Shown here in pieces: positions 17,425 through 25,327 of a stretch of DNA of 64,000 nt. The position numbers were made by a program, and so were the translations under genes. The DNA is from Pseudomonas sp. P8_229 (lineage in GTDB: Bacteria; Pseudomonadota; Gammaproteobacteria; Pseudomonadales; Pseudomonadaceae). Position 1 is the stretch's first letter. Each line of letters starts with the position of its first letter. Under the pieces are notes generated by a model. It was given only the letters and a program-made list of their open reading frames with translations, was not told the DNA's origin and searched no databases. Where the stretch lies: assembly GCF_034008635.1 (NCBI RefSeq), contig NZ_CP125378.1:5828501-5892500 (forward strand). The letters run 5' to 3'.

Positions 17425-17691
17425 TCAATGTGGCATCGACCACGATTGCAGTTGATGGCCTTCTTCGCTCAATTCGGCGCGTGCCTGCTGCAGCAACTGC
17501 TCCAGTTGCGCCGGGTCGGAGTAGGTGCTGCTCGGAATCTGCTTGCGGCCAATGTGCGAGTTGGTACGGTCGATGACAGTCAGGTTCAGTTCGCCGTTGC
17601 CGTCTTGTGGGGCCCAGGCCACGCACTGGAAGGGTTTGAACGCGTGGTTGGCAATCAAAAGAGCTTCGTTGATACGGAGCGGGGCGGTCAT
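17425..17691 (-). CDS. Hypothetical protein, 88 residues
   Basis: An 88-residue soluble protein: MTAPLRINEALLIANHAFKP at the start, a central QCVAWAPQDGNGELNLTVIDR strand pair, and a C-terminal helix rich in Gln/Ala/Glu. GAAGACCCC precedes the ATG. It looks like a compact alpha-beta domain and is probably conserved in Pseudomonas, but I cannot name a family. The flanking region (17147-17424) between it and the delta-60 protein shows no gene. Confidence 0.6.
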   Translation of the reverse strand: MTAPLRINEALLIANHAFKPFQCVAWAPQDGNGELNLTVIDRTNSHIGRKQIPSSTYSDPAQLEQLLQQARAELSEEGHQLQSWSMPH

Positions 17692-18035
17692 GGGGTCTTC
17701 TCTCTGTCGTGCCCAATCAAGTGATGTGCCGTCGGTTGGGCTTACCGTGCGGCTGGTTACTTGTACTGATGCACGCAACCCCGTGGCGGGTCACACATGA
17801 CACAAAGAAATTTCAACTTTGTTGCTTATGCTCAGGAATCAGACAGTTTTTGAAAGCTGGCTGAAAGATTCAACTCGATAGCAGACTAATAAACTCCCGT
17901 CTTATAACTCGTTACCTTGTACATCTATAAGCAATCGATACAAGGGTCTGTCAATTTCTTGCTAATGTTACAGTCGGGTCTGCCAAATGACTGTTTTTAC
18001 AATAATTTCCTTAAATTTGGCGCCAAGGAACAGTC
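17692..18035. other. Intergenic region upstream of the sigma54 activator gene
   Basis: This 344-bp AT-richer stretch separates two divergent genes. I see no open reading frame. It carries half-sites resembling the fap dyads (ACTGTTT at 17990-17996) and a perfect 10-bp palindrome TTGGCGCCAA at 18017-18026, ending just before the AAGGA ribosome-binding site of the regulator gene. Autoregulation by the activator is possible but weakly supported. Confidence 0.35.
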
Positions 18036-19361
18036 ATGATCGAAGCGCCAGCGTTACGACGTTTATTGGTAGTCGACCCCTGTGACGACTGTCATCGCCT
18101 GTTACCCGGTTTGCGCGCCGTGGGCTGGGATGTCGACAGTTGTACCCTGGAAAATGCCGCCGATCGGACATGCGATGTCGGATTACTGCGACTGCAACCC
18201 TTTCACCTCGAACGTCCCGAAGCGGTCAAGGAACTGATCAGCCGTAGCGGCACCGAATGGATCGCGGTGTTGAATCAGGAAGTCCTGCGCCTGCAAAACG
18301 TCGGTGACTTCGTCTGCGAATGGTTTTTCGATTTCCATACCTTGCCGTTTGATGTCTCACGGGTCCAGGTGACTCTTGGGCGAGCGTTCGGCATGGCGCG
18401 TTTGCGCGGACAAGGGACGATTCACATCGATCAGCCGGAGCACGAACTGCTCGGCGACAGCAAGCCGATCCGCGAGCTGCGCAAATTGCTGAGCAAACTG
18501 GCGCCGACCGAGTCACCCGTGCTGATCCGGGGTGAAAGCGGGACCGGCAAAGAACTGGTCGCCCGCACCCTGCATCGCCAGTCCCAACGCCACAGCAAGC
18601 CGTTTGTGGCGATCAATTGTGGCGCGATTCCCGAACACTTGATCCAGTCCGAACTGTTCGGCCACGAAAAAGGCGCTTTTACCGGTGCGCATCAGCGCAA
18701 GGTCGGGCGTATCGAGGCGGCCAACGGTGGCACCTTGTTTCTTGATGAGATCGGCGATCTGCCTTTGGAATTACAGGCCAACCTGCTGCGTTTTCTTCAG
18801 GAAAAACACATCGAACGTGTCGGCGGCAGCCAGCCGATCCCGGTTGATGTGCGCGTCCTGGCGGCCACCCACGTCGACCTGGAAGCCGCCATTGAGAAAA
18901 AGCGTTTTCGTGAAGACCTGTATTACCGGCTCAATGTGCTGCAAGTGGTGACCGCCCCGTTGCGCGAGCGCCACGGTGATCTGGCGATGCTGGCCAACCA
19001 TTTTTCGCACTTCTACAGCCATGAAACCGGCCGCCGTCCGCGCAGCTTCAGTGAAGACGCGTTGATCGCCATGGGCAAACACGATTGGCCGGGCAACGTT
19101 CGCGAACTGGCCAATCGCGTGCGCAGGGGGCTGGTGCTGGCCGAGGGCCGGCAGATCGAAGCTCGAGACCTGGGGTTGATCAGCCAGCACTCGATCAACA
19201 CGCCGATGGGCACGCTAGAGGACTACAAGACCCGCGCCGAACGCCAGGCGTTGTGCGACGTGTTGAACCGGCACAGCGACAATCTGAGTGTGGCGGCCAA
19301 GGTGCTGGGGGTGTCGCGGCCGACGTTTTATCGCCTGTTGCACAAACATCAGATTCGCTAA
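18036..19361 (+). CDS. VpsR-like sigma54-dependent activator (bEBP) next to the fap operon
   Basis: A 441-residue enhancer-binding protein. Residues 1-125 form a receiver-like domain (LRRLLVVDPCDDCHRLL); the position expected to hold the phosphoacceptor Asp is Arg52 in DVGLLRLQ, so it is not a conventional phosphorylated response regulator and resembles VpsR. The AAA+ domain has Walker A GESGTGKE (166-173), the sigma54 contact loop GAFTGA (213-218), Walker B GTLFLDEIGDL and the arginine-finger region. A Fis-type HTH (NLSVAAKVLGVSRPTFYRLL) ends the protein. It converges on fapF with 103 bp between stop codons. The fap promoter region has a -24/-12 element and two dyads, so this protein is the obvious candidate activator. 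Confidence 0.88.
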   Translation: MIEAPALRRLLVVDPCDDCHRLLPGLRAVGWDVDSCTLENAADRTCDVGLLRLQPFHLERPEAVKELISRSGTEWIAVLNQEVLRLQNVGDFVCEWFFDFHTLPFDVSRVQVTLGRAFGMARLRGQGTIHIDQPEHELLGDSKPIRELRKLLSKLAPTESPVLIRGESGTGKELVARTLHRQSQRHSKPFVAINCGAIPEHLIQSELFGHEKGAFTGAHQRKVGRIEAANGGTLFLDEIGDLPLELQANLLRFLQEKHIERVGGSQPIPVDVRVLAATHVDLEAAIEKKRFREDLYYRLNVLQVVTAPLRERHGDLAMLANHFSHFYSHETGRRPRSFSEDALIAMGKHDWPGNVRELANRVRRGLVLAEGRQIEARDLGLISQHSINTPMGTLEDYKTRAERQALCDVLNRHSDNLSVAAKVLGVSRPTFYRLLHKHQIR

Positions 19362-19436
19362 AAAAAAATCGCCGTGGGCGCAGCGCTTGTGCAGTGAATC
19401 TGCAGGCGCTGTAAACACGGCGATCTCTTGTATGAA

Positions 19437-19462
19437 AGCCCCGCATCGGCGGGGCTTTTTTA
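19437..19462. terminator. Terminator between the activator gene and fapF
   Basis: AGCCCCGC-ATC-GGCGGGGCT forms a strong stem followed by TTTTTT on the plus strand, ending the activator message a few bases from the fapF stop. A second, longer inverted repeat (ATCGCCGTG...CACGGCGAT, about 19369-19423) precedes it. Confidence 0.75.
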
Positions 19463-19464
19463 CG

Positions 19465-20787
19465 TCAGAAGTAGTACGGGAATTTAAGGCTGAAGGAGAA
19501 GTCCGGGGCATCTGGGGTCATGCCGATCGACAGGTTGGGTACGATGGTCAGGTTGTCCGTGGCGGCAATGGTCATGCCGACGTTGAAGTAGCCGGCGTTG
19601 GCATCGCTGGAGACCACCGATTGCCAGTCGCCACCGTCCTGTTTCAGCTTGCTTCTGCGTTGCACCAGATCAGACATCGAGAACGACATACTCATCTTTT
19701 CGTTCAGTGCAAACGCAATACCGGCGCCGATCTGGAAGCTGTCGCCAATGCTGACCTTGCCCGGGGTTTTCTGGTTGACCGTCGAACTGATGTCATCGAA
19801 CGACTCTTCCAGGTTGTGCGTGTAAGACAAGCTGCCGAACAGCACAGCCGGGTCGAACGTCTTGACCAGCGAGACGCCCGGGGTGATCGACCAGACGCCG
19901 TTGCCGGTGGGCAGCGTGTCAGGCACGAACAGGTTGGAGTTGGCGTCGGTCTGACGCAGCTTGATCCCGAACGGGTCCTTGCCGGTTGGCGCCTTGACTC
20001 GCAGGGTGACCACGGCGTCCGGGGTGTTGACCGACTCGTCGAGGAACTTGTATGCAATGCCGAAGTTGACGTCGCCGATCGTCGGATCACGCGAAACATC
20101 CTGTTCCGTGGTGACGTTGGACGCACCGCCATTGCCGCCACCGGACTGGTAGGTCGAATCGCGGTAAACCACTGGCACGTTCACATCGAACTGCCAGCGG
20201 TTGTCGAAGTTGTAGCGGCCGGTCAGGTCCAGCGTCCAGGTGTCGGCCTTGATCCGGTCGAGGTTGATGTTGCCCAGAAAGATCGAATCCAGGGCCAGAA
20301 AGCCGTTGAGGATCAGTTGGCGGGTGTCGTAACGCGAGTAGGTCACACCGGTTTCGAAGCTGAACTTACCGCCACCGAAGAAGCCGCTGGCTTCGTCATA
20401 GAGGTTGGACACACTCTGGGCCGGTTGCGAATCGTCGGCCAGTGATTGCCCGTAAGAAGCGCCACTGCCCCCGGCTGCGCCCCCCGACGCTGCTGCCGCC
20501 CCGACACCAGGAGCCCCGGTACTGGTAGCGACTTTTGGATTGCCTTTCATGTCGGCTGGCGACTTGGCCAGACGCTTGGGTTGCGGCGCCGCCGGTTGGT
20601 CTTCGACCTGGCGAACCCGCTGCTCGAGCACCGCCAGCGCTTTTTGTTGTACATCGTAGCGTTGCTTCAGCTCCAGAAGCTCCTGTTTCAGGGCTTCTAC
20701 GTCGGCGTCCGGTGCCGCTTGCAGCATGGCTGCAGGTAGAAGAGTGCTCAAACATACAGCTGCACGCAGTGATACTGATCGATACAT
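19465..20787 (-). CDS. fapF: FapF, outer-membrane amyloid secretion channel
   Basis: A 440-residue protein with a Sec signal peptide ([20 protein letters not shown]), a periplasmic coiled coil (about 28-63, [20 protein letters not shown]), a Gly/Ala/Ser-rich linker, and a C-terminal beta-barrel of about 280 residues ending [11 protein letters not shown], with the terminal aromatic typical of barrel proteins. FapF forms the trimeric outer-membrane channel that exports FapC, FapB and FapE. It is the last gene of fapABCDEF and lies 45 bp downstream of fapE. Length and architecture match known FapF. Confidence 0.93.
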   Translation of the reverse strand: MYRSVSLRAAVCLSTLLPAAMLQAAPDADVEALKQELLELKQRYDVQQKALAVLEQRVRQVEDQPAAPQPKRLAKSPADMKGNPKVATSTGAPGVGAAAASGGAAGGSGASYGQSLADDSQPAQSVSNLYDEASGFFGGGKFSFETGVTYSRYDTRQLILNGFLALDSIFLGNINLDRIKADTWTLDLTGRYNFDNRWQFDVNVPVVYRDSTYQSGGGNGGASNVTTEQDVSRDPTIGDVNFGIAYKFLDESVNTPDAVVTLRVKAPTGKDPFGIKLRQTDANSNLFVPDTLPTGNGVWSITPGVSLVKTFDPAVLFGSLSYTHNLEESFDDISSTVNQKTPGKVSIGDSFQIGAGIAFALNEKMSMSFSMSDLVQRRSKLKQDGGDWQSVVSSDANAGYFNVGMTIAATDNLTIVPNLSIGMTPDAPDFSFSLKFPYYF

Positions 20788-20832
20788 GAATAAGCCGTCC
20801 CTTTAAGCCCAATGATCGAGACTCAGCGTAGT

Positions 20833-21579
20833 TCAATATCCGATATTGCGTAGTGCCCTGAGTTGAGTCAGGTTGCAGTCCAGTGCGCCGGGGCTGATGC
20901 CGTTATTGCTAAGCACAACATTGAGTTGGGTCATGTTGTTGACCACGTTGGCACTGCCGAGCAGGCGAGTGTTCTGCAGCAGGCCACCCTGGGCGACTTG
21001 TTGCAGGGCCGTACCTTGATTCCCCGAGGCTTGAATAGCCATCTGCACGCCACCGCTCGTGGCTGAAACGGCGACGCTGCCGGCGGCATTGCTGGCGCCG
21101 ATCGTCTGGCCGGCCATCAGGGCCTGACCTTGTGCTGGCGCCAAAGGAGGAGGGGTGTTGGCTTCTTTTACGTTGATCGCCACGTTGTTGTTGGCGGTGT
21201 TGCCGTCGCCGGCGGCGCGTACGCTTTGGGTCACGCCCTGGCTGCTGTCGAGTCCCGCACCACCGATGACATTGCCAGTGCCCGGAGTCGGGGTGCTGCC
21301 GTTGCCGTGTTGCTTGATGGTCGAGACGTAAAATTCCGGTTTGATCGTGGCGGCCTGAATCTGCATCGAGGTCGCAGCGCCAATCAGATCACCGCTGGCG
21401 TTGCGCCAGGTACTGCTCATGACAATGCCGAAGCTGATGATCCGCCCCGGCATGACGTAACGACCGCGTAGCTCGGAGAGCTCCTGGTCATTGATTTCGA
21501 TAGGTTTGAACCCTGCATTGGCATAGCCTGACGCGCTCGCTGCCAGGCAGGCGGCGGCCAGCCAGTATGAGGTTTTCAT
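20833..21579 (-). CDS. fapE: FapE, amyloid-associated secreted protein
   Basis: A 248-residue exported protein: signal peptide MKTSYWLAAACLAASASGYANA, then a mature part with Asn/Gln/Gly-rich stretches and the C-terminal DCNLTQLRALRNIGY. FapE is a minor component of Fap fibres, probably an extracellular chaperone or cap. The start at 21579 gives a proper signal peptide and follows GGGAGCAG at good spacing, so it is preferred over an in-frame ATG six codons upstream. Position between fapD and fapF supports the call. Confidence 0.9.
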   Translation of the reverse strand: MKTSYWLAAACLAASASGYANAGFKPIEINDQELSELRGRYVMPGRIISFGIVMSSTWRNASGDLIGAATSMQIQAATIKPEFYVSTIKQHGNGSTPTPGTGNVIGGAGLDSSQGVTQSVRAAGDGNTANNNVAINVKEANTPPPLAPAQGQALMAGQTIGASNAAGSVAVSATSGGVQMAIQASGNQGTALQQVAQGGLLQNTRLLGSANVVNNMTQLNVVLSNNGISPGALDCNLTQLRALRNIGY

Positions 21580-21623
21580 CTGCTGCTCCCGGGACATCCA
21601 GCCCCATTCTTTATAATCGGCGA

Positions 21624-22304
21624 TTAAAAGAAGTCGCTCTGTATGAACCCGAAGTCCATCAATTCAGCATCTTTGACAGGGTTGAAAGAGTCGAGCTTGT
21701 TCTTGGCGGTCAGCGGTGCCGGAGGACTGCGAAGTGCATTGGTTTTGTCGTATCCGGGGCCGACGATGGCGAAGACAATGCCGTTCCAGCCTTTGACAAA
21801 GTCATCATGGGCGTAGCGTTTGTGACCGAGAACCGGGTCTCCGATGTAAACCCAATTCTTGTCCGAGCGCTGCAGCACCACGAAATGCTTGTAGCCGCGA
21901 ATTTCCATCAGTACCACCACCGGGATCGTGACATCGTCGAGCTTTTCCGGCGGTATCTTGTAACCCCTGGCGCGCATGCCGATGCTTTCTATGTAGCGCT
22001 TCATGTCCAGCATGGAAAAACCCTGAGTGCGAACAAGGTCCTGGTCAGAGTTGACCAGCATGCCTTTGATGATGTGCTCCTCATCGACGTCAAGCCAATA
22101 GGCCTGGCGCAGAACCGTGGCCAGTGCGGCAGCGCCGCAGCTGAAATCGGTTTTTTGTTCGACGATGTCGGCAAACTTGCGTTCACGGATGCTTTGCACG
22201 TTCTTGTAGACGAGTACGCCGCCGGGCAGGGCAGCGACGGGCATCTGGGCAGCCTGAGTCAGGCCGGACAGGCAAAGCAGGGCGATAAAGGCAGTCTTAC
22301 GCAT
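21624..22304 (-). CDS. fapD: FapD, C39-family peptidase of the amyloid pathway
   Basis: A 226-residue periplasmic cysteine peptidase of family C39. It has a signal peptide (MRKTAFIALLCLSGLTQAAQ) and a catalytic triad visible as Cys56 in DFSCGAAALATVL, His140 in YKHFVVLQR and Asp156 in YIGDPVLG. In the Fap system it is required for fibre formation and presumably processes FapC/FapF or related partners. It is separated from fapC by 63 bp that contain a terminator-like hairpin. Confidence 0.92.
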   Translation of the reverse strand: MRKTAFIALLCLSGLTQAAQMPVAALPGGVLVYKNVQSIRERKFADIVEQKTDFSCGAAALATVLRQAYWLDVDEEHIIKGMLVNSDQDLVRTQGFSMLDMKRYIESIGMRARGYKIPPEKLDDVTIPVVVLMEIRGYKHFVVLQRSDKNWVYIGDPVLGHKRYAHDDFVKGWNGIVFAIVGPGYDKTNALRSPPAPLTAKNKLDSFNPVKDAELMDFGFIQSDFF

Positions 22305-22331
22305 GATCGATACGCCTTTGCGGACTGAGGA

Positions 22332-22353
22332 AAAGCCCCGTTTCCGGGGCTTT
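22332..22353 (-). terminator. Terminator-like hairpin between fapC and fapD
   Basis: On the minus strand AAAGCCCCG-GAAA-CGGGGCTTT forms a perfect 9-bp stem with a GNRA-type tetraloop, followed by TCC rather than a long T-run. It lies 14 bp after the fapC stop and 28 bp before the fapD start. It could end part of the transcripts or shield the fapABC 3' end from exonucleases, giving more major subunit than secretion machinery. Confidence 0.65.
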
Positions 22354-22367
22354 CGTTTCGATCGCGA

Positions 22368-23372
22368 TTACATGCAGGCTTTGCAACCTGCAGCGATGGA
22401 CAGCGAGTTGCTTTGTTGGTTGCCAACACCGGCGGCGTTGTTGAAGCCACCGTTACCCGACCAGTTGTTGCCTACGTTGGTCATGCCTGCAGTGTTGGTG
22501 ACAGGGTTTTTCCAGCCGTCTGGGGTCAGCACTTGTTGAGTGGTTACACCAGCCAGACCGAAGGCACCCACAGCTTCGAAGGTAGCTTTTTGATCTTTGC
22601 CACCACCATTGCCGCCATGACCTTTGTCGTCGTTGCCGTAACCGCCACCGCCGTGACCGTGATCGTCATCTTTGATGGTGGCTGTGCCAACGGCGCCGAA
22701 TACGCCGACGGCGGCGACAGTGCCAGTGAGGGTATCTTTCTTGAAGGTCTGAGTGCCGTTGTTGCCGACTTGCAGACCGGTAGTGCTTTGGTTGGCAGCA
22801 GCAGCGGCTTGCGCTACACGACCACCGGACACAGCGATTGCCAGGTTGTTTTTCTGTTGGTTGAAGTTGCCGGCAGCGTTGTTCACGCCGATGTTACCCG
22901 AGCCACTGTTGCCGACGTTGTTCATGCCGGCAGTGTTGGTGCTGGAGTAGTTGCCAACGGTGTTGTTGCTGTTGACTTGAGTGGCGCTGGAAGCGGACAC
23001 CGCAGAGCCGAAGATGAAGCTTTCGTCAGCAGTTGCCAGAGCAGCGGCGTTGTCTTGTTGGTTGCCGTCACCGGCCACGTTGTTTGCACCGATGTTGCCG
23101 TTGGCGCCGTTGAGCGAGCCACTGATGCCGGCGTTGTTCTGGGTGCCCTGGTTCAGGACGGTGTTACCGCCGTTGTTTTGCACGTCGAGCACTGCGGCAC
23201 CGGCACCTGCGCCGATTTGCAGCAGCTCTTCCAGGGTTGGACCTTTTGGTGGAGGAGGGTTGTGACCGTGACCACCATTGTTACCATGATCGTTGCCGCC
23301 TGCTTGAGCCGCCATTGCCATTACTGCTGCAAGAGCGAAAACCAGTGGTTTGAGAGCCATTGTAGTTTTCAT
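22368..23372 (-). CDS. fapC: FapC, major functional-amyloid subunit
   Basis: A 334-residue exported amyloid protein. Signal peptide MKTTMALKPLVFALAAVMAM is followed by a Gly/His/Asn-rich segment (GGNDHGNNGGHGHNPPP). Three imperfect repeats form the amyloid core: about 79-112, 146-181 and 292-328, each with the pattern NxAGMxNVGNxxSGNxGxNNAAGxxNQQ. Linker 1 (113-145) and the longer linker 2 (182-291) separate them; linker 2 holds KDDDHGHGGGGYGNDDKGHG. The C-terminus is GCKACM, the conserved CxxC motif of FapC. FapC is the main fibre component in Pseudomonas biofilms. CGGAGAAAC precedes the ATG. Confidence 0.96.
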   Translation of the reverse strand: MKTTMALKPLVFALAAVMAMAAQAGGNDHGNNGGHGHNPPPPKGPTLEELLQIGAGAGAAVLDVQNNGGNTVLNQGTQNNAGISGSLNGANGNIGANNVAGDGNQQDNAAALATADESFIFGSAVSASSATQVNSNNTVGNYSSTNTAGMNNVGNSGSGNIGVNNAAGNFNQQKNNLAIAVSGGRVAQAAAAANQSTTGLQVGNNGTQTFKKDTLTGTVAAVGVFGAVGTATIKDDDHGHGGGGYGNDDKGHGGNGGGKDQKATFEAVGAFGLAGVTTQQVLTPDGWKNPVTNTAGMTNVGNNWSGNGGFNNAAGVGNQQSNSLSIAAGCKACM

Positions 23373-23443
23373 GGTGTTTCTCCGTCGTGCTTATTAGTTG
23401 GTTAAGTGTTGGTACTTTCTAATTGCACTGCTTCTTGTTTGGG

Positions 23444-24016
23444 TCAGTCAGCGACCCGGATGCTCAGGGTGTTAGCCATACGGTTCCCCACCCCGGCACT
23501 CTGGTTCACCTGGATCACCCCTCGGCTGCCGGTGAAGGCCTGATCACTTGTCGTGACCTGGCGACTGCCGGGTGAGGTGCCAGTTGCTCCTGAGCTCGGT
23601 AAAAGCGCCACGTTCTGTTGCGAAAGGGCGCTGTCGTCAACGCTCTGCGGGGCAGCACTGATGCTGACGCGCGTCACGTTGGCCATCTGGTTGTTGGCCC
23701 CGGCACCCTGGTTCACGCCCAGGATCCCGTTGCCATTACTGAAAGAGTTGCCACCAATGTTGGCGCTGGCGTTCATCGACGGGTTGGCGGGTGTATCGAG
23801 CTTTTGCCTGACGATGGTCGAGGCGCTGGCATTGGTGCCGATGGCGATCGCCTTGGTGTTGACCTGTTGCATCTGGTCGCCGGCCGCCTGGTTGACGTTG
23901 AAGTTGCCGTGGTATTGCACACCGGTATCCTGGATGTCTGCGTTGTTCACGGAACTTGGATCGGCCATTGCGCTGGCGCAGCTGAAGAGGGCAAGCAGCA
24001 GAAGGGAACGATTCAT
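23444..24016 (-). CDS. fapB: FapB, amyloid nucleator
   Basis: A 190-residue exported protein with signal peptide MNRSLLLLALFSCASAMA. It carries three repeats related to those of FapC: about 31-60 (VQYHGNFNVNQAAGDQMQQV), 89-120 (GNGILGVNQGAGANNQMANV) and 161-190 (SRGVIQVNQSAGVGNRMANT). FapB is a minor fibre component thought to nucleate FapC polymerisation. The start codon follows the fapA stop by one base, so translation is probably coupled. Confidence 0.94.
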   Translation of the reverse strand: MNRSLLLLALFSCASAMADPSSVNNADIQDTGVQYHGNFNVNQAAGDQMQQVNTKAIAIGTNASASTIVRQKLDTPANPSMNASANIGGNSFSNGNGILGVNQGAGANNQMANVTRVSISAAPQSVDDSALSQQNVALLPSSGATGTSPGSRQVTTSDQAFTGSRGVIQVNQSAGVGNRMANTLSIRVAD

Positions 24017-24017
24017 C

Positions 24018-24467
24018 TCATTGGCCTCCAGCCATACGGGTCAGCGGTGCCAGACCGGTGCTCAACGAGCGATTGATCGTGTTGGAGATCGTGCCGCCAC
24101 CGCCGCCGCCATGACCGGCGCTCATGCCTGGCAGGCCGTTGGGGTTGGTCAGGACGTTCATGCCGGGCATGTCCGAGTTCGGCGTGATCATGTTGCTGCG
24201 GATCGAGGAGCCGCTGGCTACACTGGCAAAGTCACCGTCACTGAGTTCGGTGCTGTTCATCGCTTGATTGATTCGATCGGAAGGGTTGGCATTGACCGTG
24301 GTGGGATAGGGATCTTTGCCGCCGCTGCGTCCGATGGGAATGGGCTGGACGTCGCGGTTGAGAACGATCACGCCATTGCCTTCGGCCTGAACGTTGAAAC
24401 TGATGAATGTGCTGGCGGCTGATCCAATCAGCAGAAGGCAGGTCAGGCCTTTATTGAAATTCCCCAC
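24018..24467 (-). CDS. fapA: FapA, periplasmic Fap component
   Basis: A 149-residue exported protein with signal peptide ending ISFNVQAEG. The mature part is Asn/Ser/Met/Gly-rich (SDMPGMNVLTNPNGLPGMSA) followed by GHGGGGGG and SNTINRSLSTGLAPL. FapA is the first gene of the operon; deletion in other Pseudomonas changes fibre composition, and it is considered a chaperone or regulator of export. The preceding 335 bp hold the probable sigma54 promoter. Confidence 0.9.
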   Translation of the reverse strand: MGNFNKGLTCLLLIGSAASTFISFNVQAEGNGVIVLNRDVQPIPIGRSGGKDPYPTTVNANPSDRINQAMNSTELSDGDFASVASGSSIRSNMITPNSDMPGMNVLTNPNGLPGMSAGHGGGGGGTISNTINRSLSTGLAPLTRMAGGQ

Positions 24468-24520
24468 GGCGGCAATTCCTTCTTCAGTGGGCTGGCTCTT
24501 GTCAGCGTTGGAAAGGAGAG

Positions 24521-24537
24521 AGCGAAAGCTGTGCCGC
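24521..24537 (-). promoter_or_regulatory. Candidate sigma54 promoter of fapABCDEF
   Basis: On the minus strand the sequence GCGGCACAGCTTTCGCT contains GG (24535-24534) and GC (24523-24522) separated by exactly ten bases, as in the -24/-12 consensus TGGCACGNNNNTTGC. It differs from the invariant core at T-26 and one T of TTGC. The predicted start near 24510 gives a leader of about 43 bases before fapA. Confidence 0.55.
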
Positions 24538-24597
24538 TTTTGAATTGTTGTTGATTTTCAACCGGTTGGTGATGGGCCGTGCAGCGCTGATACAAAA

Positions 24598-24619
24598 ACT
24601 GTTTCAGCGCTGAAACAGT
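24598..24619 (-). promoter_or_regulatory. Perfect 22-bp dyad, candidate enhancer for fap
   Basis: ACTGTTTCAGC is followed directly by its exact reverse complement, giving a 22-bp perfect palindrome. Its centre is about 98 bp upstream of the predicted sigma54 transcription start, inside the usual range for bEBP enhancers. Confidence 0.6.
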
Positions 24620-24679
24620 CGCGCGGGCACCCAGTCGGTCAATGGCGGCGCAAAGCTCTGGAACAAGGGTTTGCCGGGG

Positions 24680-24701
24680 ACTGTTTCACGGGCGTAACAG
24701 A
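24680..24701 (-). promoter_or_regulatory. Second, imperfect 22-bp dyad of the same type
   Basis: ACTGTTTCACG followed by GGCGTAACAGA has the same length and the same outer half-sites (ACTGTTTCA / AACAG) as the perfect dyad 82 bp away. Two related sites are typical for binding of an enhancer-binding protein. Confidence 0.5.
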
Positions 24702-24802
24702 TATTCTGACAAAACGATGAAGGCCATTGAAATGGCTGCTTTGCGCTGGAGTGGGTGTTTCAGGAATGGACACTTGTGCCCCGAAAGGGGCTGTTCGCCG
24801 GG

Positions 24803-25327
24803 TCAATCAGCCAATAAATCAGCGACCGCCTCGAAAGCCTGCGCGCGGCGCTCATCCCAGTTGCCCTGAATGATCTGCAGCGTTTGCCCATGCTGTTCAA
24901 GCCAGTCGCGGGTGGCTTGAAAGAACGCCATGCGTTCGCTGAGTTGCGGCTGGCAACGCTGGCCATCGTCGGTCCAGTCGATCTGCTCCGGCGACAACAC
25001 CAGGTGCAGGTCGTAGTGCCGCGCCAACAGCTCCGGTTCCAGCCATGCCGGGCAATCGCCGAACAGAGTCTGGCTCCACAGAATGTTGCTCAGCAGATGG
25101 GTGTCGAGAATCAGCAGCCCGGGTTGCTGCGCCCGTGCCTGATCTTCCCATTGCAACTGTCCACGGGCGATGTCGGGGATGTCGTTGAGGCAGGTATCGC
25201 GCGGATTTTGTTCGATGAACCAGCGCACGTATTCATCCACCCGCAAACCACCAAAATGCGCCTGAAGGTCGGCCGCCAGCCAGCTCTTGCCCGTGGATTC
25301 AGGGCCGGTCAGGACCACGACCTTCAT
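24803..25327 (-). CDS. NadR-type ribosylnicotinamide kinase / AAA ATPase
   Basis: A 174-residue P-loop kinase resembling the C-terminal domain of NadR, which phosphorylates nicotinamide riboside to NMN. Seen: Walker A LTGPESTGKSWLAADLQAHF (residues 6-25), VDEYVRWFIEQ, a Walker-B-like LLILDTHLLSNILW and a lid region rich in charged residues. There is no adenylyltransferase domain, so it is a stand-alone kinase. The ATG at 25327 overlaps the pnuC stop by 4 bp. Pairing with the transporter PnuC gives import and trapping of nicotinamide riboside for NAD synthesis. Confidence 0.82.
   Translation of the reverse strand: MKVVVLTGPESTGKSWLAADLQAHFGGLRVDEYVRWFIEQNPRDTCLNDIPDIARGQLQWEDQARAQQPGLLILDTHLLSNILWSQTLFGDCPAWLEPELLARHYDLHLVLSPEQIDWTDDGQRCQPQLSERMAFFQATRDWLEQHGQTLQIIQGNWDERRAQAFEAVADLLAD

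Larger units (their letters stand above)
24468..24802 (-). promoter_or_regulatory. fapA promoter region
   Basis: This 335-bp gap between nrk and fapA has no gene. On the minus strand it carries, from far to near: an imperfect dyad (24680-24701), a perfect dyad (24598-24619), a partial third copy CAGCGCTGATACA (24582-24594), and a -24/-12 element (24522-24536). A small hairpin GCCCC-GAAA-GGGGC at 24778-24791 may end the pnuC-nrk message. Confidence 0.6.

Noticed and set aside
19288..20445. A 385-codon plus-strand frame across the activator end and fapF
   Set aside because: It crosses a strong terminator and is antisense to fapF, whose barrel and coiled coil are clear.
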